A DNA stretch of 64,000 bases, from positions 1,550,001 to 1,614,000 of the forward strand of contig CAVUHO010000010.1 in assembly GCA_963741385.1 (NCBI GenBank). The letters run 5' to 3'. Below the pieces are notes generated by a model. That model did no database searches, was not told where the DNA came from, and worked only from the letters and a program-made list of their open reading frames with translations. The translations under genes were made by a program, and so were the position numbers. Shown in pieces: positions 1 to 8,534 of this stretch (the first letter of the stretch is position 1; every line of letters starts with the position of its first letter). This stretch comes from Sulfomarinibacter sp963741385. GTDB lineage: Bacteria > Acidobacteriota > Thermoanaerobaculia > Thermoanaerobaculales > Sulfomarinibacteraceae.

Positions 1-90
1 TCCCCCGGGAGCTTGTCGGCTCATGGTAGCAGAGGAATCAATGCCGCCAGGCCTCAATTTCATACCGTCCTTATCGTCGGCGAATCTGAA

Positions 91-108
91 GGTGGGCCAA
101 GGCCCACC
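91..108. repeat. Perfect short hairpin, possible terminator stem
   Basis: An 8-bp perfect inverted repeat, GGTGGGCC/GGCCCACC, is separated by only two bases. No T-run follows, so an intrinsic terminator is not certain. It sits in the gene-free stretch before the histidine kinase and may belong to a gene that ends before the window. Nothing else recognisable lies in positions 1-300. Confidence 0.4.
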
Positions 109-300
109 CTCCAAGTCCGCTCGATTTTTGGGCCCTAAGAATCTGGTCTACTTGTCGATCCCGCTGAAGCACAGTTGAGGTTCGGGCGGCGCTGACGTCA
201 CGAAATTCTGTCGTATTCTTGTCGCAGCGTAACCGACCCCCACCGCGTTCCTCCGGTCCCGCGAAGCGACAACGGGACGGTCCGGAGGCGTAGGGAGTGA

Positions 301-2493
301 TTGTCGCAACCTGAGAAAGGCGTCGTGAGAGAGTCGCCGGAACCGCGCGAGATGAAGAATGGCCGCAGCGAGGAGGCCGTCGCGCTGCTGACGGCGGCGC
401 GGGCGGTGCTCGAAAACCGCGCCTTCACCGACGCCGCACGGGCGATCCTGGATGCGTGCAGGACAATCCTCGGCGCCGATGCCGGCCTCGTCGCGGTGTG
501 CGCGGCGGGCGGAAAGGACCTCGAGGTCGTGCTCCTCGATCCCGGCAACCTCGAGCTGCGCGACGACGCCCGCCTGCCGATGCCGCTTCTCCGTCTTTGC
601 GTCCGTGCCGCGAAATCCGGCCGGACGCTTCTAGCCAACGACCTGGCGACGGGTGCGGCGAGCTCGCCCCCACGCGACACACACGGTGATCGCTCGGTTC
701 TGGACAGCGCCCTGCTCGCTCCGGTCGTCATCGCCGGCGAGGTGGCGGGACTTCTCGGCCTGGTCAACAGGCCCGGGGGTTTTTCCACGGGCGATTCCCG
801 TCTCGCCGAGGTGTTTGCCGAGATGGCTGCGGTGGCCATGCTCAACAGCCGCACCGTCAAGGGCCTCGAGAAGAACCGGAATTCCCTGCAACTGGAGGTG
901 CTCGAGGGGGCCACGAAACTGCACCAGGCCGAGGAAACGTTCACGACGGTGGTCGAGAACCTGCCCGACCTCATCGCGCGCTTCGATGCGGACCTCCGCC
1001 TCCTCTACGTCAGTCCCTCGGTTCAGGGCGTAACCAAACGCCCTCTTTGGGCCCTCGTGGGAAACACGAAGCAGGAGCTGGGAATGTCGTCCGAGCTGAT
1101 CGAGCCGTGGGATGCGGCCTTGCGAAGGGTCTTCGTGAGCGGACGGCCTGAGGAGCTCGAGTTTGCTTTCCAGGCCCCGGAGGGGACACGACACTTCGAC
1201 TGCCGGCTCGTTCCGGAGTTCGGGCCAGAGGGCGCCATCCGGTCAGTGCTGAGCGTTGCCCGGGACGTCACCGATAAGCAGCGCACGTTCGAGGCCGAGC
1301 GGCGAGCCCGGGCCACTGCCGAGGCACTCCGCGAGGCGACCGTGGCGCTCACCCGCAGCCTCGACCGCGAGAGCGTGCTGGTGACCCTGCTCGACCGTCT
1401 GCGAGGAATGATTCCTTTTGACCGGGCCAGCGTCATGGTCCTCGAGGAGGCGTCGCGGGTCTCCGTGCGGGCCGTGTTCAACGGTGAAAGCGTGGTTCCC
1501 CTCTCGGCCGAGGAGCAATTGGAGTTCGACCCGACCGACCACCCGATCGTCCGGGGCATTCTGACGACCGGCGCAGCGGTCATGATCCCCGACCTCCGGG
1601 CCCACCCCGACTGGAGCCTGCCAACCGATCAATCGTCCGAGGCGAGTTGGCTGGGGGTGCCACTGTTCGCGCGGGGTGACGTCGCCGGGTTGTTCTCGAT
1701 GTCCAAGCGCGAGGCCGGCTACTTCAACGAGGAGCACGTGAAGCTGGCCGAGGCGATGTCCTCGCAGGCCTCGGTGGCTGTCGAGAACGCGATTCTCTTC
1801 CAACAGATGCAGGCGGCAACCGTGAGGATGCGGATGCTCTCGCACCGTCTCATCGAAGCTCAGGAGACCGAGCGGCGCACGCTTGCCAGGGAGCTGCACG
1901 ACGAGGCGGGCCAGGCCCTGGCATCGCTGCGCTTCGGGCTCAGGCTGCTGGACCGGGAGATCGGCGAGGGCGGCGATGTCACCGGACGGGTGGCGGAACT
2001 GATGGAGAGGACCGATGCCGTCATCGACGGCCTGCACCGATTGGCCGCGGACCTGCGACCGGCGAGCCTCGATCACCTCGGGCTCGAGGCGGCCCTTCGT
2101 CAGTACTCGCAATTGGCCGGGTCGAAGTTCGGGCTCAAGGTTCACTTCAAGGCGCGTGGGATGACGAGCGAGCGTTTCTCGACGGAGGTGGAGACGGCCC
2201 TCTACCGGGTGGTCCAGGAGGCAATGGCAAACGTCGCTCACCACGCCCGCGCCACCCGGGCCGACGTGCTGCTGCAGCGTCGCGGCGACCGGGTCATGGT
2301 GATGGTCGAGGACGACGGCGTCGGGTTCAAACCGGACAAGGTTCGCAAGCGCGGCGGAGATCACCTGGGTCTCCTCGGCCTCGAGGAGCGGGCTGCGGCC
2401 CTGGGTGGGACCCTGACAATAGAGAGCGCCCCAGGGGCGGGGACCACGATCGTGGTGGAGGTGCCGATTGCCGATTCGAATCCTGATCGCTGA
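301..2493 (+). CDS. GAF-PAS-GAF sensor histidine kinase, NarL/DesK type
   Basis: This is a cytoplasmic two-component sensor kinase that would phosphorylate the regulator encoded directly downstream. A GAF domain (about residues 20-185) is followed by a PAS domain (about 210-325), a second GAF (about 345-500), a HisKA_3 dimerisation helix with ARELHDEAGQ (phospho-acceptor His533) and a HATPase_c domain with N box (EAMANVAHHA), DDGVGF and GLLGLEERA. No membrane segment is visible, so the signal is probably sensed inside the cell. The TTG start is preceded by AGGGAG at good spacing; an in-frame ATG at 352 is the alternative. The stop overlaps the next gene, which implies translational coupling. 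The ligand is unknown. Confidence 0.93.
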   Translation: MSQPEKGVVRESPEPREMKNGRSEEAVALLTAARAVLENRAFTDAARAILDACRTILGADAGLVAVCAAGGKDLEVVLLDPGNLELRDDARLPMPLLRLCVRAAKSGRTLLANDLATGAASSPPRDTHGDRSVLDSALLAPVVIAGEVAGLLGLVNRPGGFSTGDSRLAEVFAEMAAVAMLNSRTVKGLEKNRNSLQLEVLEGATKLHQAEETFTTVVENLPDLIARFDADLRLLYVSPSVQGVTKRPLWALVGNTKQELGMSSELIEPWDAALRRVFVSGRPEELEFAFQAPEGTRHFDCRLVPEFGPEGAIRSVLSVARDVTDKQRTFEAERRARATAEALREATVALTRSLDRESVLVTLLDRLRGMIPFDRASVMVLEEASRVSVRAVFNGESVVPLSAEEQLEFDPTDHPIVRGILTTGAAVMIPDLRAHPDWSLPTDQSSEASWLGVPLFARGDVAGLFSMSKREAGYFNEEHVKLAEAMSSQASVAVENAILFQQMQAATVRMRMLSHRLIEAQETERRTLARELHDEAGQALASLRFGLRLLDREIGEGGDVTGRVAELMERTDAVIDGLHRLAADLRPASLDHLGLEAALRQYSQLAGSKFGLKVHFKARGMTSERFSTEVETALYRVVQEAMANVAHHARATRADVLLQRRGDRVMVMVEDDGVGFKPDKVRKRGGDHLGLLGLEERAAALGGTLTIESAPGAGTTIVVEVPIADSNPDR

Positions 2494-3106
2494 CGACCAC
2501 GCGGTGGTTCGTTCCGGACTCCGCGCCTTGCTCCAGGTGGACCCCGACCTCGAGGTTGTCGGCGAGGCGAGCGACGGCACGGTCGCGCTGCACCTGGTCG
2601 AGACTCTGCAGCCCGACGTCGTTTTGCTCGACATCACAATGCCCCCGGACGACGGCATCAAGACGGCGCAGCGGATGAAGGAGCAGCACCCGGATGTCTT
2701 CGTGCTGTTCCTCACCATGCACGAGGACGAGAGCTTGATGCATGAAGCGCTGCGCGCCGGCGCCTCCGGCTATGTGATCAAGCGGGCCGAGGAGTCGGAA
2801 ATCATCCAGGCGATCCATGCGGCCAATCGCGGCGACATCTACGTCCACCCGGCAATGACCCGCGCGCTCCTCCAGCAGCCGGTCACGACAGAGCACCGGC
2901 GCAGCGCTCAACCCGAGCAGTTGACCCCCCGCGAGATTGATGTGTTGAGGCTCCTCGTCAAGGGCAACACCAACCGGCAGATCGCGGAGCTGCTCGGCCT
3001 GTCGGTGCGAACTGTCGAGAATCACCGTGCCAACCTGATGGGCAAGCTCGGGCTGGTCAGCCGGGTCGAGCTGGTGGAGTACGCCGAGGAGAACGACCTG
3101 ATCTAA
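2468..3106 (+). CDS. NarL/FixJ-family response regulator
   Basis: The receiver domain (residues 3-118) has the acidic pair Asp9/Asp10, phospho-acceptor Asp55 in VVLLDITMP, Thr83 and Lys105. A LuxR-type helix-turn-helix (about 150-205, LTPREIDVLRLLVKGNTNRQ) completes a normal 212-residue NarL-type transcription factor. The TTG start lies inside the kinase gene, with a 26-bp overlap, so the pair is almost certainly co-transcribed and functions as one two-component system. Target genes cannot be read from the sequence. Confidence 0.94.
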   Translation: MPIRILIADDHAVVRSGLRALLQVDPDLEVVGEASDGTVALHLVETLQPDVVLLDITMPPDDGIKTAQRMKEQHPDVFVLFLTMHEDESLMHEALRAGASGYVIKRAEESEIIQAIHAANRGDIYVHPAMTRALLQQPVTTEHRRSAQPEQLTPREIDVLRLLVKGNTNRQIAELLGLSVRTVENHRANLMGKLGLVSRVELVEYAEENDLI

Positions 3107-3150
3107 CCGGGTTTCAGATACCGGCGGCGCGGTACCTCTCGCACGGTCAG

Positions 3151-4164
3151 CTACAGCTCCGACATCCGCACCAATTGCTTGCCCCGGCTCTTCCCCCGCA
3201 GCATCCCGATGAAGGCCTGCGGCGCGGCCTCGATGCCGAGGGCGACATCCTCCCGGTATTTCAGCTTCCCCTGCTTCAGCCATGTGGCCAGCTGCTCGAG
3301 ACCCTCGGGGAATCGTGTGGCGAAGTTGGAGACCAGGAACCCCTGCACCGTTGCCTGCTTGACGACCAGCTGGGCCAGCCAGCGCGGCCCCGTTTCGGGC
3401 TCCTCGAGGTTGTCCTGTGAGATCTGTGCGCAGACGGAGATCCGCGCTCTCGGGTTGAGAACGCGCATGACCGCGTCGGTGACAGTCCCGCCCTCGTTGT
3501 CGAAGTAGACGTCGATGCCAGCGGGGCAGAGTTCCCAAAGAGAGCCACCGCAGTCCGCCACGGTCCTGCAATTGATCGCGGCGTCGAAGCCGAGCTCGTC
3601 GAGCAACCACGAGGACTGGGCATCGGAGGCCGTCACCCCAACCACGCGGCAGCCCTTGATCTTCGCGATCTGACCGACGATCATCCCCACCGCGCCGGCC
3701 GCTCCGGACACCACAACTGTCTCGCCGGGTTGTGGGTCGGCGATGTCCAGCAGGCCGAAGAAGGCCGCGAGCCCAGGCAGGCCAAGCACCCCGAGAGCCG
3801 TCGAGATCGGGGCGAGGGTGGGGTCGATTTTCCTCAGCTCGCGCCCCGGGATGACGGCGAACTCCTGCCATCCCGAAACCCCTTCGACGGTGTCGCCGGT
3901 CCGAAACGCGGGGTCCAGCGACTCCACCACGAAGGCGACGGCGCCGCCGCTGAGGACCTCTCCGATGCCGACCGTCCCGGTATCGGATCCGGCGTCGTTC
4001 ATCCGCTCTCGCAGACCGGGATCGAGCGACAGGTAGATTGCCCGCACCAGCACCTCGCCGTCGGCTAGAGAGGGCATCGGAGAGTAAACGAGCTGGAAAT
4101 CCGATACCTTCGGGAAGCCCACCGGCCGTGAAGCGAGGGTGATCTGCCTGTTGATCAATGCCAT
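3151..4164 (-). CDS. NADP-dependent MDR-family oxidoreductase (CurA/PTGR-like)
   Basis: A 337-residue zinc-independent medium-chain dehydrogenase/reductase of the YncB/CurA/prostaglandin-reductase group. These enzymes reduce the C=C bond of alpha,beta-unsaturated ketones or aldehydes with NADPH. The N-terminal GroES-like region contains IYLSLDPGLRERM, characteristic of this branch. The Rossmann segment has VVSGAAGAVGMIVGQIAKI at about residues 155-175 and FDNEGG further on. It converges with the two-component genes and is otherwise monocistronic. The natural substrate is not evident. Confidence 0.9.
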   Translation of the reverse strand: MALINRQITLASRPVGFPKVSDFQLVYSPMPSLADGEVLVRAIYLSLDPGLRERMNDAGSDTGTVGIGEVLSGGAVAFVVESLDPAFRTGDTVEGVSGWQEFAVIPGRELRKIDPTLAPISTALGVLGLPGLAAFFGLLDIADPQPGETVVVSGAAGAVGMIVGQIAKIKGCRVVGVTASDAQSSWLLDELGFDAAINCRTVADCGGSLWELCPAGIDVYFDNEGGTVTDAVMRVLNPRARISVCAQISQDNLEEPETGPRWLAQLVVKQATVQGFLVSNFATRFPEGLEQLATWLKQGKLKYREDVALGIEAAPQAFIGMLRGKSRGKQLVRMSEL

Positions 4165-4245
4165 TGAACCCGACCGTTTCTGAGCTCACCGCTCGAACCG
4201 CTGGATCTGGCACCTCGGATCGAGCGCCCCGACACCACGGCGCCG

Positions 4246-4464
4246 CTAGCCCTTCCTGGGCACGAGCAGCAGAGCGCCGCCGACCACGATCGCGCCGACT
4301 CCGGCCCACACCGGGATGTTGACCGTGTCCTTGTCCGTTATAGAAACCTCGATCGGACCGATCTTGGTGTCGTGGGTCGTTTTTGTGTATGTGATGCCGC
4401 CATACACGAGGCCGATAGTGCCGGCGGCGATCAGCAGAATTGCCACAATCTTGAGTCCAGTCAT
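4246..4464 (-). CDS. Small two-helix membrane protein
   Basis: A 72-residue protein with two predicted membrane helices (residues 3-22 and 52-68) flanking a short polar loop that contains YTKTTHDTKIGPIEVSITD and then NIPVWAGVGAIVVGG. It looks like the small proteins common in stress-gene neighbourhoods of Gram-negative bacteria; I do not assign a family number. A shortened paralogue lies at 8535-8663. CTCCC/GGGAG is suitably placed before the ATG. It is the last of four minus-strand small stress-type genes (CsbD, GlsB, dodecin, this one). Its function is unknown. Confidence 0.75.
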   Translation of the reverse strand: MTGLKIVAILLIAAGTIGLVYGGITYTKTTHDTKIGPIEVSITDKDTVNIPVWAGVGAIVVGGALLLVPRKG

Positions 4465-4694
4465 TCTGTCTCCCTTTTCCGAACTCCGGCAGAGTCTGAA
4501 CCGGGCGCACGGGACCTGCGACTCGAAGCGGTCGAGGCGCGTGTTGAGAACCTCGAGAACCCGGCCGCCTATTCGGCATGGCTCGGGTCCTCATCGCTGT
4601 CTGTCGACTCCAGAACGGCGCCCGCCGCCGTCCCTCGCTGTTCACTTCCTTGACGCCACTGGTGCCTTACGTCCTGCCCGGAGCGCCGGGCGGA

Positions 4695-4898
4695 CTAGTC
4701 ATCGATGACGAACGTGACCATCATGTTGACCTGGTACTCGGTGATAAGCCCTTCCTTCACCCGCACCTGCTGCTCCTTGATCCAGGCGCTTTTCACGTTG
4801 CGAAGGGTCTTGTTCGCCCTCACGATGCCGTGTTCGATGGCATCCTGGAAGCCCTTGGTCGAGGTTGTGCTGATCTCGGAAACCTTTGCTGTCGACAT
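4695..4898 (-). CDS. Dodecin family protein
   Basis: A 67-residue dodecin, a small dodecameric flavin-binding storage or buffer protein of the cytoplasm. The sequence begins MSTAKVSEISTTSTKGFQDA and ends with VNMMVTFVIDD, which fits the beta-alpha-beta-beta fold. The conserved DAIEHGIVRANKTLRNV helix and the AWIKEQ strand are present. The ATG is preceded by AAAGGAG at correct spacing; a longer in-frame extension upstream has no support. Two GC-rich arms just after the stop (about 4672-4690) can form a hairpin but lack a T-run. Confidence 0.88.
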   Translation of the reverse strand: MSTAKVSEISTTSTKGFQDAIEHGIVRANKTLRNVKSAWIKEQQVRVKEGLITEYQVNMMVTFVIDD

Positions 4899-4996
4899 CT
4901 CATACTCCTTTTTCCTCGTTCTTCTTGGTTCATGGTTCCCGACAGCCTCGTGGGGTGGTCGGGGAGCACGATCAGGTTGCCCGGCAGCGGCGTCCG

Positions 4997-5275
4997 CTAC
5001 CTCCGCCGGGAGATCAGGTGAATGACCGCCACGAAGAGCGCGGCGCCGATGATCGACCACAAAATCGGGAACGGATGCCCGCCGATGGTGACCATGAAGG
5101 GCTCCGGAAGCTTGAGCATCCCGGCCACCCAGGGCCCGAGCAGGGCGCCGATGAAGCCGAGGGCTGTCGAGACGATCAGACCACCGCGAACGCTGCCGGC
5201 GAGGGCCTGACCGACGGCGCCACACACCGCGGCGATCACGATGAGAATCAAAAGTGCCGGAATCGATATTGCCAT
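4997..5275 (-). CDS. GlsB/YeaQ/YmgE-family stress membrane protein
   Basis: A 92-residue inner-membrane protein with three hydrophobic helices (about 3-25, 30-52, 65-88). It has the Gly-rich pattern of the transglycosylase-associated GlsB/YeaQ family (GGLIVSTALGFIGALLGPWV). Such proteins are usually induced by general or envelope stress; their biochemical role is unknown. It lies between the dodecin and CsbD genes on the same strand, supporting a stress-response cluster. Confidence 0.88.
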   Translation of the reverse strand: MAISIPALLILIVIAAVCGAVGQALAGSVRGGLIVSTALGFIGALLGPWVAGMLKLPEPFMVTIGGHPFPILWSIIGAALFVAVIHLISRRR

Positions 5276-5353
5276 GACGTTTTCCTTTCGATTGCCCTCC
5301 TGAGCCCCCCTCTCCCCGAGGTGGGGAAGGCTGCCGGGAGGGATTGTCTCGCC

Positions 5354-5557
5354 TCAGCCCTTGATCTTCTTGGTGGCCTTGTCGATGAACTCGCCGACTT
5401 TTCGCCGCGCTTTGCCGAGGCTCTCGTCGATCTCACCCTCGGTTTGCTGCCGATCGCCTTCCAGCTCCAACTTGCTGTCACCCGTCAGGACGCCGACGAG
5501 TTCCTTTCCCCGCCCCTGCAGCTGTTTCAGCTTTCCGCGTGTTTCCTGCTTCACCAT
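5354..5557 (-). CDS. CsbD-family stress protein
   Basis: A 67-residue, highly charged, mostly helical protein matching the CsbD family, with KLKQLQGRGKELVGVLTGD at the start and IDESLGKARRKVGEFIDKA at the end. Family members are abundant general-stress proteins without known enzymatic activity. It is the first gene of the minus-strand small-protein cluster. A BamHI-like GGATCC pair occurs just upstream (5575-5590), but no clear promoter is visible. Confidence 0.87.
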   Translation of the reverse strand: MVKQETRGKLKQLQGRGKELVGVLTGDSKLELEGDRQQTEGEIDESLGKARRKVGEFIDKATKKIKG

Positions 5558-5631
5558 AGTGGCCCCCTTATGTATGGATCCCGAGGATCCGTGTCGTGGC
5601 CGTACACCCGGTGCACGGCGGTTTCAGTACG

Positions 5632-6501
5632 TCAATCGTTGATCGTCGGTGTCCCGAAGTTGAGGCGCGGGGAGTCCGTGCGCAGCGCCTCCATGACCGC
5701 GACGACAGCGGCGTTGGACCCCGAGTCGCGGCGGCTGTCCTGGAACTGGTAGAGGTCGCCCTTCACGATCTTGAAGTTGATCTGATGGCAGAAGTTTCCG
5801 GAAGAACGCGCCTCGCAGGTGAACCAGACCTTTTCGATACCCGAGGTCTGGAACTGGAAGTTCTTCTTTGCACCACGACCGTCGTTCCAGGTCAGCGTGT
5901 CGCCATCCATGACCAGACGACCCGGGTGGTCCTTCGAGAAGGACCCGAAGAGCCCCTTCTTCACCAGTACCAGGTCGTCGAAAACCAGCTCGGAAGGAGC
6001 GGTGGCAAGCGCCGTGGCGGTCGCGTCCGGCGGCCCGGTGCTGGTCGCCATCAAGGCCGCGATCATCGTTTCCCGGGCGCCGTTCTGCTTCAGGTAAAGC
6101 AGGTCATTGACGGTGAGGTTGTATGCCTGCTCTGACTGCCTCACCTGCTCGATGATGATGGCCTCGGACATCCCGGACGTGACCAGGCTCACCAGGTCGA
6201 CCAGGCGGGGATCGTCGGGCTGGAGTGACACGGGCGCCGGCGTGGGTGCAGGGATGCGGTTCCAGATCGCGGTGATGACCTCTTCCGGCACACCTGCGTT
6301 TCGCAGCGTGACGATGTCTGCAGCCGTCATGGCGACGGTGTTGGCCGGGTTGTTGACCATGGAGATGATGCCGTGGGCTGGGGCGCCGGACCGGTAGGCC
6401 GACAGGATGGAGTCGACCGTCAGTTCGTCTGCGCCCGCCGCCACCGCACCGAGCGCCAGCAGCGCCACTCCGAGAAGAGTGCCAATGGTTGAGCGTTTCA
6501 T
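5632..6501 (-). CDS. Secreted protein with two internal repeats, unknown function
   Basis: A 289-residue exported protein. The start chosen, MKRSTIGTLLGVALLALGAV, gives a clean signal peptide ending near AGADE. Two related segments of about 55 residues follow: residues about 26-80 (ILSAYRSGAPAHGIISMV... LRNAGVPEEVITAIW) and about 95-150 (LVSLVTSGMSEAIIIEQV... LKQNGARETMIAALM). The C-terminal 100 residues are a beta-rich domain (LVLVKKGLFGSFSKDHPGRL; WFTCEARSSGNFCHQINFK) that resembles a PH-like fold. I do not recognise the family. It has the conserved upstream element described at 6532-6629, shared with the BON lipoprotein gene. Confidence 0.7.
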   Translation of the reverse strand: MKRSTIGTLLGVALLALGAVAAGADELTVDSILSAYRSGAPAHGIISMVNNPANTVAMTAADIVTLRNAGVPEEVITAIWNRIPAPTPAPVSLQPDDPRLVDLVSLVTSGMSEAIIIEQVRQSEQAYNLTVNDLLYLKQNGARETMIAALMATSTGPPDATATALATAPSELVFDDLVLVKKGLFGSFSKDHPGRLVMDGDTLTWNDGRGAKKNFQFQTSGIEKVWFTCEARSSGNFCHQINFKIVKGDLYQFQDSRRDSGSNAAVVAVMEALRTDSPRLNFGTPTIND

Positions 6502-6531
6502 GAGGTGCCTGCCTTTCTGTGTTGACATCTT

Positions 6532-6629
6532 GAATCTAGTCCCCGGATCCCCTCCCGGTAAGCGCATTTACTACCCGAGAGCAGCGCCGAAGCCTGAGTA
6601 GGAACTACGGGACAAATTCCGAGTAGAAA
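6532..6629 (-). promoter_or_regulatory. Conserved three-block promoter element, copy 1
   Basis: Read on the minus strand, three blocks precede the 5632-6501 gene: GTTCCTACTC, then 17 bases, then TCGGGTAGTAAATGCGCTT (6578-6560), then 17 bases, then GGACTAGATTC (6542-6532). The same blocks with the same spacings precede the BON lipoprotein gene at 9473-9546. TAGATT within the last block could be a -10 hexamer. The identity of the sigma factor or activator is inference. Confidence 0.6.
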
Positions 6630-6706
6630 GTGCTCTTCTCTGACGACGTTCCTGAGGGTTAGCATCGAGGAAATTCCAGAGGGAGTTGGAAAGAAGGGTA
6701 GAGACC

Positions 6707-6796
6707 ATGAGCAACAGCACGTTGATCATCCTGATCGTTGTCCTGATTCTTGTGTTTGGCGGTGGCGGCGGCTACTACTGGCGCGGACGGCGCTGA
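6707..6796 (+). CDS. Tiny single-helix membrane protein (29 aa)
   Basis: An ATG-started ORF of 29 residues: a polar N-terminus (MSNST), one hydrophobic helix (LIILIVVLILVFG), a glycine run and a basic aromatic tail (GGGGGYYWRGRR). This arrangement recurs in very small stress-associated membrane proteins of many Gram-negatives. AAAGAAGGG lies upstream of the ATG. It is transcribed divergently from the 5632-6501 gene. The function is unknown. Confidence 0.7.
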   Translation: MSNSTLIILIVVLILVFGGGGGYYWRGRR

Positions 6797-6871
6797 GCAG
6801 GCCTGTGAGAACGACTCGGGCGTGAGACCTCTCCGACACCGCAGTCCTGTGTACTGAGGTACAGTCAGGTC

Positions 6872-8356
6872 ATGGCGACCGACGACCGTTCCAATCGCGC
6901 CACGTTGCGGCGGATCGCGCACCGGGCGATGCTCGAGCGCGGTCTGGAGCCCGACTTCTCGCCTGCGGTGACGGCGGAGTTGGCGAGGATGGCGGCGAGG
7001 CTCGAGCCCGCGGCAGGGGTGCGCGACCTGCGTCACCTGAGCTGGTCCTCGATTGACAACGACGACTCACTCGACCTCGACCAGCTCAGCGTGGCACAGG
7101 CGTTGCCCGGAGGCGCGGTCAGGGTGCTGGTCGCGGTTGCGGACGTGGACGCCCGCGTCGCCAGGGGGTCGGCCGTCGACGCCCACGCACAGACCAACAC
7201 AACCTCGGTCTACACGGCCGCCGAGATCTTCCCCATGTTGCCCGAGCGCCTGTCCACCGACCTCAGCTCGCTCGCCGAGCAACAGGATCGGCCGGCGGTC
7301 GTGGTCGAGATGACGATCAGCGAGGACGGCTCCATGGAGGGTGCCGACCTCTACCAGGCCGTGGTCCACAACCACGCCAAGCTCGCCTACGACAGTGTTG
7401 CGGCCTGGTTGGGGGGTAGTGGGTCCTTGCCGGAGGCGATCGCTGCGGTACCCGGCCTGGATGCCACCCTCCGGCTCCAGGACACAACTGCGCAGAAGCT
7501 CAGGACGCTCCGGCACGAGCAGGGCGCGCTCGATCTGAAGACCGTCGAGGCGCGGGCGGTGTTCGACGCGGATCGCATCCAGGACCTCGCAGCTCAGGAG
7601 AAGAACCGCGCCAAGGAGCTCATCGAAGATCTCATGATCGCAGCCAACGGCGTCACCGCGCGCTTTCTGGCAGGCAAGGGCTTCCCCGTAGTGCGCCGAG
7701 TGGTGCGCACGCCGAAGCGCTGGGACCGCATCGTCGAGCTGGCCGCAGAGGTCGGCGAGCGGCTCCCCGCCGCACCCGACACGCGCTCCCTCGCGCTCTT
7801 CCTGGCCCGGCGCCAGGCCGCCGACCCGCTCCGCTTTCCGGACCTGTCGCTGGCCGTGGTCAAGTTGCTGGGCGCTGGTGAGTACGCTGTCGATCTGCCG
7901 GGAAAGGCCGTGCCCGGTCACTTCGGTCTGGCGGTCAAGGACTACACCCACTCGACCGCGCCCAACCGCCGATTCCCGGATCTCGTCACGCAACGACTGG
8001 TCAAGGCCGCGCTGGCCGGGGCGCAGCCGCCCTACGGCGCCGACGAGCTCGTCGCGCTCGCCGGCCACTGCACGACTCAGGAAAACGCCGCCAACAAGGT
8101 GGAGCGTCAGGTCGCCAAGTCCGCGGCGGCGCTACTGCTTTCCTCGCACGTTGGGGAGCGCTTCGACGCGATCGTCACCGGCGCCGCGGCCAAGGGCACC
8201 TGGGTGCGCATCTTCAAGCCACCCGTCGAAGGGAAGGTGGTCGAGGGCTCAGCCGGCCTCGACGTGGGCCGCCGCGTTCGGGTGCAACTCATCCGCACCG
8301 ACGTGGAGCGCGGTTTCATCGACTTCAAGCGCGTGGGTGACGCCGGCCGCGGCTGA
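6872..8356 (+). CDS. RNB-domain ribonuclease (short RNase II/R-like)
   Basis: A 3'-5' exoribonuclease of the RNase II/R superfamily, 494 residues. The RNB catalytic core is clear: SSIDNDDSLDLDQ (residues about 62-74) supplies the metal-binding aspartates, and GLAVKDYTHSTAPNRRFPDL (about 350-370) is the signature. A C-terminal S1-like strand set (FDAIVTGAAAKGTWVRIF) is present. The N-terminal cold-shock domains of RNase II/R are missing; instead a short helical region (residues 1-55) precedes the core. This resembles the compact RNB enzymes of some non-proteobacteria. It probably acts on single-stranded or small RNA. Confidence 0.88.
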   Translation: MATDDRSNRATLRRIAHRAMLERGLEPDFSPAVTAELARMAARLEPAAGVRDLRHLSWSSIDNDDSLDLDQLSVAQALPGGAVRVLVAVADVDARVARGSAVDAHAQTNTTSVYTAAEIFPMLPERLSTDLSSLAEQQDRPAVVVEMTISEDGSMEGADLYQAVVHNHAKLAYDSVAAWLGGSGSLPEAIAAVPGLDATLRLQDTTAQKLRTLRHEQGALDLKTVEARAVFDADRIQDLAAQEKNRAKELIEDLMIAANGVTARFLAGKGFPVVRRVVRTPKRWDRIVELAAEVGERLPAAPDTRSLALFLARRQAADPLRFPDLSLAVVKLLGAGEYAVDLPGKAVPGHFGLAVKDYTHSTAPNRRFPDLVTQRLVKAALAGAQPPYGADELVALAGHCTTQENAANKVERQVAKSAAALLLSSHVGERFDAIVTGAAAKGTWVRIFKPPVEGKVVEGSAGLDVGRRVRVQLIRTDVERGFIDFKRVGDAGRG

Positions 8357-8393
8357 TCGCGACTCCAGCACCTGCACCAGAGCATTGAGGCGG

Positions 8394-8522
8394 TTAGCCG
8401 CCGTCCCGCGAGCGCCTCCTGGCAAGACCCCAGGCGAGAATCACGACCACGACAATCAGACCACCGACGATCCAAAAAAAACCCGTCCCACCCATCATCC
8501 CAGACCATCCATCATTCATCAT
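8394..8522 (-). CDS. Small Met/Gly-rich membrane protein (42 aa)
   Basis: A 42-residue ORF starting MMNDGWSGMMGGTG, followed by one hydrophobic helix (FFWIVGGLIVVVVILAWGLA) and a basic tail (RRRSRDGG). TAGGAGGAG lies 5-6 bases before the ATG, a strong ribosome site, and overlaps the stop of the preceding minus-strand gene. The layout resembles the small membrane proteins with an N-terminal MM..GW motif that often carry a SHOCT tail, but here the tail is absent. The function is unknown. Confidence 0.6.
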   Translation of the reverse strand: MMNDGWSGMMGGTGFFWIVGGLIVVVVILAWGLARRRSRDGG

Positions 8523-8534
8523 GCCCGACTCCTC

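Noticed and set aside
2327..4645. 772-codon minus-strand frame spanning several genes
   Set aside because: It overlaps the oxidoreductase, regulator and kinase genes in other frames and shows no domain.
6532..6629. Sigma54 promoter before the exported-protein gene
   Set aside because: No GG-N10-GC pair at -24/-12 is present in the conserved blocks.
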